DNA of 56,832 nucleotides from an uncultured Pseudomonadota bacterium (lineage in GTDB: Bacteria > Myxococcota_A > UBA796 > SXON01). The translations under genes and the position numbers were made by a program. Within the stretch, counting starts at the first letter, position 1. Each line of letters begins with the position of its first letter. The DNA is taken from contig CAIMSU010000319.1 in NCBI GenBank assembly GCA_903844155.1, forward strand, positions 1 to 56,832. The letters run 5' to 3'. The notes under the pieces are model-generated. The model was given only the letters and a program-made list of their open reading frames with translations. It was not told the DNA's origin and did not search any database. Shown piece after piece: positions 40,682-47,390 of this stretch.

Positions 40682-42987
40682 CCGCACCGCCGCAAGGCAC
40701 CGCCGGCGCGACCGCCACCGCGTGCCGGCACTGCGCGGCGGCGATGGAGCCCGGAGCGGGTGAATTCTGCTGCACCGGTTGTGAGATGGCCGCCGCGATC
40801 ATCCACGGCGCCGGCCTCGACGCCTACTACGAGCGCCGCACCGAGCCGGCCCCTTGCGCCCGATCTGAGCTGCTCAGATCCGGCTCTCGACACGTCAAGG
40901 GCGACTGGGCGACGGGAGGAGCCGGGGAGGGCGACGGGGAGGCAATGATCGCGGTCGACGGACTGAGGTGCAGCGCGTGCGTGTGGGTGACCGAGCGCGT
41001 CCTCCAGGCGACGCCCGGCGTCCTCGACGCGAGCGTGAGCTATGCGACCGGGCGCGCGCGCCTGCGGTGGGACCCGGCGATCACCGACCTTGGCGCCCTC
41101 GCCGACCGCATCGCCGCCATCGGCTACCGCCCACGCCCGCTGCTCGCCGAAGCACGTCCCGACCGGGGCCTGCTCTTACGCCTCGGACTCTCGGCGTTCT
41201 GCGCCATGAACATCATGCTGCTCTCCGCCTCGCTGTACTGCGGGTGGTTCGACGGCATCGGCCCGGCCGAAGCCGCGCTCCTACGGTGGGCTGCGCTCGC
41301 GCTCGCGACCCCCATCGCGCTCTGGTGCGCGGAGCCGCTCTACCGGGGCGCGATCACGGGCCTCCGCGCCGGCATCCTCCACATGGATCTGCCTGTCAGC
41401 ATCGGCATCGTCGCGATGTACGGGCAGGGCGTATACGCCACCGTCACGGCAGGCGACCCGTGGCTGGACTCCCTCGGCATGCTGGTGACGCTGCTGCTCG
41501 CCGGGCGCGTGCTGGAGCAACGGGGCCGGCGGAGCGCGGCAGAAGCGGCGTTGGCGCTGGGGAGTTCGGCGCCGAGGACCGCGCGACGCAACGGCATCGA
41601 GGTGCCGACAAGCGATCTGGTCATCGGCGACGAGGTCGACGTTGGCCTTGGCGAGGAAGTGCCTGCCGACGGCGTCGTGGTCGGCACGGGCGGCGGCCAG
41701 CACACAGGCAGGGCCCGGGTGCGGATGGCGATCCTGACCGGCGAATCCGCGCCCGTGGACGTGGGTGTGGGAGAGCGCGTCGTCGCCGGCGCGGTGTTGG
41801 ACGCCGGGTCGCTGACGATCCAGGTCGAGGCCGTCGGCGGCGAGACGCTGCTGGCGAGGATGGCAAAAGCGGTCGCCGACGCTGCGGATCACCCGGCTCC
41901 ACCGTCGCTGTCGGACCGGATCGCGCCGTGGTTCACCGGGGCCACGCTGGCCGTCGCGCTGGGAACGCTGTGGCTGGGCGGCCCGGGGCGGGCGATGGCG
42001 GTGCTCGTCGTGGCGTGCCCGTGCGCGCTGGCGCTGGCGGGGCCGCTCTCGACCGCCGCGGGGCTCGGGGCCGCGGCCCGTCGCGGCCTGCTCGTGCGCA
42101 CCGGCGACGCGCTCCGGAACCTTGCTGCCATCGACGTCATCGCGTTCGACAAGACCGGCACGTTGACGACCGGCACGCCAGCCGTCATCGGTGTCGCGGG
42201 GTCCGCCGACCAGGACGCGGTCATCCGCATCGCGACCGCGTTGGAGCGAGCGAGCGCGCACCCGGTCGCCCGGGCAATCCGGGCCGAGGCCGCGCGCCGG
42301 GGGATCCCGCTCGCACCCGCCAGCAACGTCGAAGAGACCGCTGGCGTCGGCGTTGTGGGCGAGGTGGACGGCGTCCGCTGGACGCTCCGGGCGGGCGAGG
42401 CGGGCGAGGTGGTCCTGCGCGCGGAGCGGTCGGGCGAGGTGGTCGGCACGATCCACCTCCTGGACACGCTCCGGGCGGATGCTGCCCGAACGGTCGCCGC
42501 GGTGCGGGCTGACGGCTACCGCGTGGTCCTGCTGACGGGCGATCATGCCGACGTGGCCGCGCGGATCGGGGCTGAGGCGGGGGTGGACGAGGTCGTCGCC
42601 CGCGCCACGCCCGAGGCCAAGGCCGACTGGGTCCGCCGGCAAAACGGGCGGGTCCTGGTCGTCGGTGACGGCGCGAACGACGGCCCGGCCCTAGCCGCCG
42701 CGACCGTGGGCATCGCGATGGGCTCCGGCGTGGCGAGCACCGTCACGGTGGCCGACGCGGTCGTCGCGCGCGACGGGCTCGGGCCCGTGCTCGCCGGGCT
42801 GCGGGCGGCACGCGCGGCTCACCGGGCGGTTGGCCGGAACGCGCGGCGATCCGTGGCGTACAACCTGCTGGCTGTGACGGCGGCAGTGACGGGGCTCGTC
42901 AACCCGCTCGTCGCGGCGGTGCTCATGCCCCTCTCCAGCGCCATGGTGGCGTGGGGGGCGGCGGGTGTCGAGCGTGAGCTCCGATGA
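40678..42987 (+). CDS. ccoI: Copper-exporting P-type ATPase for cbb3 assembly (CcoI/FixI type)
   Basis: A 769-residue P1B-type ATPase that exports copper for the binuclear centre. The N-terminal Cys cluster (CRHC ... CCTGC) is typical of FixI/CcoI, followed by an HMA domain with GLRCSACVW. The membrane motif is ACPCALAL, the phosphorylation site DKTGTLTTG, the actuator loop LTGESAPV and the hinge GDGANDGPAL. Between the Cys cluster and the HMA domain (about residues 62-74) the protein reads ARSELLRSGSRHVKG, which is the translation of a palindromic repeat inserted in frame. The repeat sits in a linker, so activity is probably kept. ATGA overlaps join it to its neighbours. Confidence 0.95.
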   Translation: MTAPPQGTAGATATACRHCAAAMEPGAGEFCCTGCEMAAAIIHGAGLDAYYERRTEPAPCARSELLRSGSRHVKGDWATGGAGEGDGEAMIAVDGLRCSACVWVTERVLQATPGVLDASVSYATGRARLRWDPAITDLGALADRIAAIGYRPRPLLAEARPDRGLLLRLGLSAFCAMNIMLLSASLYCGWFDGIGPAEAALLRWAALALATPIALWCAEPLYRGAITGLRAGILHMDLPVSIGIVAMYGQGVYATVTAGDPWLDSLGMLVTLLLAGRVLEQRGRRSAAEAALALGSSAPRTARRNGIEVPTSDLVIGDEVDVGLGEEVPADGVVVGTGGGQHTGRARVRMAILTGESAPVDVGVGERVVAGAVLDAGSLTIQVEAVGGETLLARMAKAVADAADHPAPPSLSDRIAPWFTGATLAVALGTLWLGGPGRAMAVLVVACPCALALAGPLSTAAGLGAAARRGLLVRTGDALRNLAAIDVIAFDKTGTLTTGTPAVIGVAGSADQDAVIRIATALERASAHPVARAIRAEAARRGIPLAPASNVEETAGVGVVGEVDGVRWTLRAGEAGEVVLRAERSGEVVGTIHLLDTLRADAARTVAAVRADGYRVVLLTGDHADVAARIGAEAGVDEVVARATPEAKADWVRRQNGRVLVVGDGANDGPALAAATVGIAMGSGVASTVTVADAVVARDGLGPVLAGLRAARAAHRAVGRNARRSVAYNLLAVTAAVTGLVNPLVAAVLMPLSSAMVAWGAAGVERELR
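40862..40899 (+). repeat. Palindromic repeat copy 2, in frame inside ccoI
   Basis: A perfect 19-bp palindrome (40862-40880, arms GATCTGAGC and GCTCAGATC around T) plus CGGCTCTCGACACGTCAAG. It matches 36035-36072 at about 35 of 38 positions. It is translated as part of the linker in CcoI, without shifting the frame. Confidence 0.8.
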
Positions 42988-43118
42988 GCGCGCTCGTCTT
43001 CCTCGTGCCCATCGCCATCGGCATCGGCAGCATCTTTGCCGTGTTGTTCATGGTCGCCGCCAACCGGGGACAGTTTGACGACCTGGACGACGCACCGCAG
43101 CGGATGCTCGACGACTGA
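42984..43118 (+). CDS. ccoS: cbb3 oxidase maturation protein CcoS
   Basis: A 44-residue single-helix protein. The helix (ALVFLVPIAIGIGSIFAVLFMVA) is followed by the acidic tail QFDDLDDAPQRML typical of CcoS, which is needed to insert heme b and CuB into CcoN. ATG 42984 overlaps the ccoI stop (ATGA). Last gene of the operon. A convergent rhodanese gene ends 5 bases away. Confidence 0.92.
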   Translation: MSALVFLVPIAIGIGSIFAVLFMVAANRGQFDDLDDAPQRMLDD

Positions 43119-43122
43119 CGTT

Positions 43123-43932
43123 TCACGTGGAACTGGCCCCCACGACCAACGCCGCGTCCGAGCGCGCCCACCCCCACATCCCGTCGTCATGATTGGCGAC
43201 GGGCCCAACGCCGGCCTCGTCCAGCAGCGCGACGACAAAGCCGCTCCGCACGCCGCCTGTGCACGTGACGACGATGCTGTCGTGATCCGCCAGGAACGCC
43301 GCAAAACGCACCCGGCGCGCTTCGGGCGGGAGCCCCAGGACCCAGCGCCAGGGCAGGCTGACGGCGCCGGGGATGTGGCCGCCGCGGGACTCACCGTGCG
43401 GGGTGGCGCCGGCGAATTCGCCTGTTTCGCGCGCGTCGATCACCAGCGGCGGGCGTTCGCTCGCGAGGGCCTTGCGGAGCGCTGGGGTGGAGACGCGGCG
43501 AGCATCACGCGGATTCGCAGAGAACACGGCGTTGGCGCCGGAGGAGGGACCGGGTTGCGCCGGGAGGCGCGCGCGGGGTCCGGTCCACGCGTGGATGCCG
43601 CCCAAAAGGATCCTGACATCCCCGTGCCCCAGGTAATCGAGATCCCACGCGACCCGGCCCTCCTCGCCCCAGCCACGGTCCCAGTCGCCGACGACAAGGA
43701 CCGGTTTATCGTCCCGAACTCCCATGCCGGCGTAGGTGGCGGCGGCGACGTCAGGGTCGGCGAGGCGGCCGTCGAGTGGGAGCCCGGCTGTGGCGGTTTT
43801 CCAGGAACAACGGATGGATCCGGGGATGTGGCCGTCGGCGAGGAAGCGTAGGAGCGAGCGGGCGTCGAGGACGGTTGGGGCGCGGGCGAGCAGGATGGGC
43901 GCGGCGGCGGGCGAGAGGAGCGTGATCGGCAT
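43123..43932 (-). CDS. Two-domain rhodanese (thiosulfate/3-mercaptopyruvate sulfurtransferase)
   Basis: A 269-residue sulfurtransferase with tandem rhodanese domains. The first (about 1-125) lacks a catalytic Cys and has LDARSLLRFLADGHIPGSIR. The second (about 145-269) has VIDARETGEFAG, GHIPGAVSLPW and the active-site loop VVTCTGGVRSG, with the catalytic Cys. It moves sulfane sulfur to thiols or cyanide. It is convergent with ccoS and not evidently part of an operon. Confidence 0.92.
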   Translation of the reverse strand: MPITLLSPAAAPILLARAPTVLDARSLLRFLADGHIPGSIRCSWKTATAGLPLDGRLADPDVAAATYAGMGVRDDKPVLVVGDWDRGWGEEGRVAWDLDYLGHGDVRILLGGIHAWTGPRARLPAQPGPSSGANAVFSANPRDARRVSTPALRKALASERPPLVIDARETGEFAGATPHGESRGGHIPGAVSLPWRWVLGLPPEARRVRFAAFLADHDSIVVTCTGGVRSGFVVALLDEAGVGPVANHDDGMWGWARSDAALVVGASST

Positions 43933-44031
43933 TTACCCCAGCTTATCGCGACACGCCGACGTGTTGCGCATCGAGACCGGACGGAGCCAGAATTCGAGAC
44001 TGAGCCGACCGGCGACGGTTATCGGACGGAG

Positions 44032-44931
44032 ATGGTGCTCGACCGCTGGGACCCGCGACGGTTGGAGGCGGCGGTGAGGGCCGGGGAGGCGGTGGATCTG
44101 CGGGCGACAACGCTGGGAAAGGCACGGCCGGAGCAGGTCGTGCCTTTGTGCCACGCGGTGACGAACCCGGACTGGCAACGCTGGCTGGCGCCCGGGGCGG
44201 TGCCGAACGGGAGGACGGAGGCGCGGGTGACCGTCGTGATCCCGACGGCAACGGGCATTCCCGCTGGGCTTCGGGCCCTGGCCGCGCAGGATGAGCCGGT
44301 CGACGTGGTGGTGCTCTGGAACGGCTCTGGGCCGGCGCCGGAGATGCCCGGGGTGACGGTGCGGACGGTGCCGTGGCGGGGTCACGGCGCTACACGGCAA
44401 GCGGCGGTCGCTGACGTCCGTACGCCGTACCTGCTTTTTCTGGTGGACGACGCGATACCGCTGGGGGCGGGCTTTGTGCGCACGCTGGTGGATGGGCTGG
44501 AATCGACGAGCGCGGAGGCGGTGTGGGCGCGCCAGGTGCCGTGGCCGACCGCATCGACGCGGATTCGGGATCGGCTGGCGGCGTGGTGCCCTACCGACGG
44601 TGGTTCCCCGCCGTCCCGGCTCGACCATGTGTGTGCCCTTCACCGGGCCGCCCTCCTTCGGACCGATCCACTCGATGACACGCCGATCGCGGAGGACTGG
44701 CTCTGGGGCCGTCGCCACCGGTGCGCGCTGGTGCCGGGGGCGCCGGTGCTGCACAGTCATCCGCCGGGGTTTCGTCGCACGCTCGCGCGAACACGGGCGA
44801 TTCATAAGGTGCTACGCGCGAATGGCGAGAGGCCGACGGTGCGGGGCGTCAGGGACGTTGTGTTGGGGATGCCCGGCGTGATCGGGGATAGGGACGGGTT
44901 GGCGGAGCTGATCGGGCAGTGGGGGGGTTGA
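44032..44931 (+). CDS. Glycosyltransferase family 2-like protein
   Basis: A 299-residue protein whose central part has a GT-A fold signature: VTVVIPTATGIPAGLRAL, VDVVVLWNGSG, GHGATRQAAVADVRTPYLLFLVDDAIPLG with a DD pair in place of DxD, then a catalytic-region segment IAEDWLWGRR. The N-terminal 70 residues are not conserved, and the true start could be later. No sugar-nucleotide or export genes are nearby, so acceptor and donor are unknown. It is followed by the MITE-like element. Confidence 0.72.
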   Translation: MVLDRWDPRRLEAAVRAGEAVDLRATTLGKARPEQVVPLCHAVTNPDWQRWLAPGAVPNGRTEARVTVVIPTATGIPAGLRALAAQDEPVDVVVLWNGSGPAPEMPGVTVRTVPWRGHGATRQAAVADVRTPYLLFLVDDAIPLGAGFVRTLVDGLESTSAEAVWARQVPWPTASTRIRDRLAAWCPTDGGSPPSRLDHVCALHRAALLRTDPLDDTPIAEDWLWGRRHRCALVPGAPVLHSHPPGFRRTLARTRAIHKVLRANGERPTVRGVRDVVLGMPGVIGDRDGLAELIGQWGG

Positions 44932-44970
44932 CGGGACTGCGGAGCGCCGACTCGCTGGTCAGACCTGCCC

Positions 44971-45203
44971 CAAAAGTCGCTGCGGCGATGCAGACAGGAG
45001 TCAAAAGTCGCCGCCACCGCAAAGCCGTGAGTCCGTGAGGCTCCCGACCCGGAACGGCGCGCAGACCGTCCGACAAACTCGGCGTTCGTCCGTGGGCGCC
45101 CGCTGACGGCAAGCGTGTTCGACCCGCGGCGACCCGCGGCGACCGGCCCCGGGGCGCGCCCGGCGACATTTGAACCCGGTCAGGAGTGGAATAGCGACAT
45201 TTG
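44971..45203. mobile_element. 233-bp MITE-like element with doubled terminal repeats
   Basis: The left end carries CAAAAGTCGC twice (44971-44980 and 45002-45011), 31 bp apart. The right end carries GCGACATTTG twice (45163-45172 and 45194-45203), also 31 bp apart. The two words are inverted copies with one mismatch. Both ends also share CAGGAGT between their repeats. Such multiple terminal repeats are typical of IS21-like elements. No transposase is encoded, so this is a non-autonomous derivative or deletion relic. Its right edge is 9 bases from the stop of the methyltransferase subunit gene. Inside lies a CGACCCGCGG tandem duplication near 45120. Confidence 0.75.
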
Positions 45204-45212
45204 CGCCACGTC

Positions 45213-45668
45213 TCACCACGCCTGCCCCGGGTCAGCGAGCCCGTACAGCTCCCCCATCCGCGCCCGGTCCTCCACCGTTTGCCCCTCCAGCGCTCGCATG
45301 GGGTCCAGAGCATCGCCGTGAACGACCATGCCCCCGCCAAGCCGGCGACGGCAAAGATCCACGTTGTCCCGCATGATGTCGATCCCGTAGATCTCGCCCA
45401 ACGCGTCCGCCTCGGACATGCCGTGCAGCAGCACCTTCACCCACTTGGCGGCGACGAGGAATTGCCCGTCGCCGCAGGCCGGGTCGAGCACGGTGCGACC
45501 AGGGCCCAACGCTTCGAGGGGAACGCCCCGGAGCATCTCCAGGACAAGCGCGGTCGGGGTGAACACCTCCCCCGTCGCGTGCACCCGCTCAACGGTGCGC
45601 TCCACGCCGTCCATGTAGCCGTGGTCGGCCACGCGCTCAGCGATCGTCTGCCACAGTTGCTCGGACAT
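45213..45668 (-). CDS. Adenine DNA methyltransferase, AdoMet-binding half
   Basis: A 151-residue protein that holds only the cofactor-binding part of an N6-adenine methyltransferase: GEVFTPTALVLEML (motif X region), DPACGDGQFLVAA (motif I), IYGIDIMRDNV (motif II) and VHGDALDP (motif III). It then ends, without the NPPF catalytic motif or a target-recognition domain. Those lie in the gene transcribed just before it (46551-45637), which it overlaps by 32 bases. The two products probably assemble into one enzyme. The MITE-like element starts 9 bases past its stop. Confidence 0.85.
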   Translation of the reverse strand: MSEQLWQTIAERVADHGYMDGVERTVERVHATGEVFTPTALVLEMLRGVPLEALGPGRTVLDPACGDGQFLVAAKWVKVLLHGMSEADALGEIYGIDIMRDNVDLCRRRLGGGMVVHGDALDPMRALEGQTVEDRARMGELYGLADPGQAW

Positions 45669-46551
45669 GGGCCTCCTCCTCGGCGGTCAGGCCAAACATA
45701 CGGGTGATCGCAGCATCGTCGAGGCGATGATCGAGCGGCAGGGCGGGCAACGCCGCAAACACGCGCTCGTTCCCGAAGCCCGACCACTTCGCCGTCGCGT
45801 AGATGTACCGCATGAGCCGCAAATTCAGGTTGTGCGAGAGGATCTCGCCCGCGTCCCGATTCGGCACGCGCACGTAGTACACCATGTCCGTGCCGCCCAT
45901 CACCCCATGGTCGTAGAAGGGCCTGGTGTAGCCACTGCGCGTCCACATCACCTTCAATTCCGCCCCCCAGGCCTGGCGAATCGAGGACCACCACACCTGC
46001 CGGTTGGTGTGAAACACGGGATGGACATGGGTTTCGGTCTTCGTCTGGCTCAGCGTCTGGGCGGTCTTCAACAGGATGTTGTGGCAGGTGACGTAGTCCT
46101 TTTCCACCCCCAACCGCGGGCGGCTCCGGTCAAAGACGACCTTGCGGTGGATGGAGACGGCGGTCGCCACCAGATCGTTGGGGATGTAGGCGAGGTCCGC
46201 GTCAAACGCCATCTCCGACTCGCGGTCCCGGTACACCACGCGAGCGGGCGACCCGTCGTTCGGGGCCTTCCGGATGACGTAGTCCGCGAACGTCGACCCG
46301 ACTTGGGGAAAGTGGCGGCTGGTGTCGTAGCGGACGAGGACGGTTTGTTGGGCCTTCATCAAGGTGAGGATCGAGTTGCTCGGGCTGCAGAAGCTCGAGG
46401 GCGAGACCTGGCAGAGCAGCCCGCCCGGCTTCAAGAACCGATCGAAGACGGCATGCGTGAAGTCGATCCAGAGCTTGTGCGGGGTTTTTCCGCGACGAAC
46501 GGAATCCTGGAACGGTGGGTTCGTGAGGATGACGTCGAACTGGCGGGGCAT
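45637..46551 (-). CDS. Adenine DNA methyltransferase, catalytic and target-recognition half
   Basis: A 304-residue protein beginning MPRQFDVILTNPPFQDS: the catalytic NPPF (motif IV) is almost at the N-terminus, and no AdoMet-binding motif I precedes it. The rest (LKPGGLLCQVSPSSF, then a long specificity-like region, then LTAEEEAHVRAT) resembles the C-terminal part of TaqI/Eco57I-type gamma methyltransferases. The motif I half is encoded downstream, so the gene order is opposite to the order of domains in a normal gamma enzyme. ATG 46551 shares one base with the fdhD stop (TGATG). No restriction endonuclease gene is visible. Confidence 0.85.
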   Translation of the reverse strand: MPRQFDVILTNPPFQDSVRRGKTPHKLWIDFTHAVFDRFLKPGGLLCQVSPSSFCSPSNSILTLMKAQQTVLVRYDTSRHFPQVGSTFADYVIRKAPNDGSPARVVYRDRESEMAFDADLAYIPNDLVATAVSIHRKVVFDRSRPRLGVEKDYVTCHNILLKTAQTLSQTKTETHVHPVFHTNRQVWWSSIRQAWGAELKVMWTRSGYTRPFYDHGVMGGTDMVYYVRVPNRDAGEILSHNLNLRLMRYIYATAKWSGFGNERVFAALPALPLDHRLDDAAITRMFGLTAEEEAHVRATVADDR

Positions 46552-47390
46552 CACGCGTACCTCCGCCACCGCCCCTCCCGCAGCCACGCGATCAGCACGC
46601 AGCCCGACTCGCGCGCGAGATCGATGGCGAGCGAGGTCGGCGCGCCGACCGTACAGACAACGCCGATGCCGACGGTGACGGCCTTCTGGACGACCTCAAA
46701 GCCGGCACGGCTGGTGACGACGAGGCCGAGACCGTCAAACGGCTCGCCGACGGGCTCGGGGGCCATGCGCTCGGACCGTAGCCGCGCGCCCAAAACCTTG
46801 TCGACGGCGTTGTGACGGCCGACATCTTCGCGGGCGAGGAGGATGATTGGCTCGGGGTCGGGCGCGGCGACGAGGGCCGCGCTGAGCGAGAACAGCGCCG
46901 CGGCGTGCATGCAGCCGGTGGCGTGCGTGTGGACCTGGGCGGCATCGAACGCGGCAGGCAGTCGGGCGAGGAGGGTGTCGGGTGGGGCGACGGCGGCAAG
47001 CCGGGTGGAGCGGCCACGAAGGATGCGATCGAGGCTTGCTTTTCCGCAAACGCCGCAGGAGCTCGTGGCGTACATCGCGCGATCGGCCGAACGGGCGCGC
47101 GCGGGGCTCACCCCGTCGGAGAGGCGCACGTCGACGACGTTCTCGCTGACCTGCAGGATGGCGCGCACGTCGCCCATGGCGTCGCCCATGCCGTCGTCGG
47201 CGCCGATGACGCCCTCGGTCGCCAGAAAGCCAATCGCAAGGTCCAGATCGTCCCCGGGAGTACGCATCGTGATCGCGGCCGCCACGCCCTCGACCCGGAT
47301 CTCCAGCGGCTCCTCGACGGCGACGGTGTCCACCTCGACGCCGCCCGCCCCCGATCCGGCCGGGAGCTGGACCCGCCGGGTCGGGTTCAA
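46551..47390 (-). CDS. fdhD: Formate dehydrogenase sulfurtransferase FdhD
   Basis: A 279-residue accessory protein that transfers sulfur to the molybdenum cofactor of formate dehydrogenases. Landmarks: EEPLEIRVEGVAAAITMRTPGDDLDLAIGFLATEG, the essential Cys pair in SSCGVCGKASL, THATGCMHAA, and EDVGRHNAVDKVLG. TTG 47390 overlaps the stop of the oxidoreductase gene (TTGA), which decides the start. Directly coupled with its client enzyme upstream and, unusually, with a methyltransferase gene downstream. Confidence 0.95.
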   Translation of the reverse strand: MNPTRRVQLPAGSGAGGVEVDTVAVEEPLEIRVEGVAAAITMRTPGDDLDLAIGFLATEGVIGADDGMGDAMGDVRAILQVSENVVDVRLSDGVSPARARSADRAMYATSSCGVCGKASLDRILRGRSTRLAAVAPPDTLLARLPAAFDAAQVHTHATGCMHAAALFSLSAALVAAPDPEPIILLAREDVGRHNAVDKVLGARLRSERMAPEPVGEPFDGLGLVVTSRAGFEVVQKAVTVGIGVVCTVGAPTSLAIDLARESGCVLIAWLREGRWRRYA

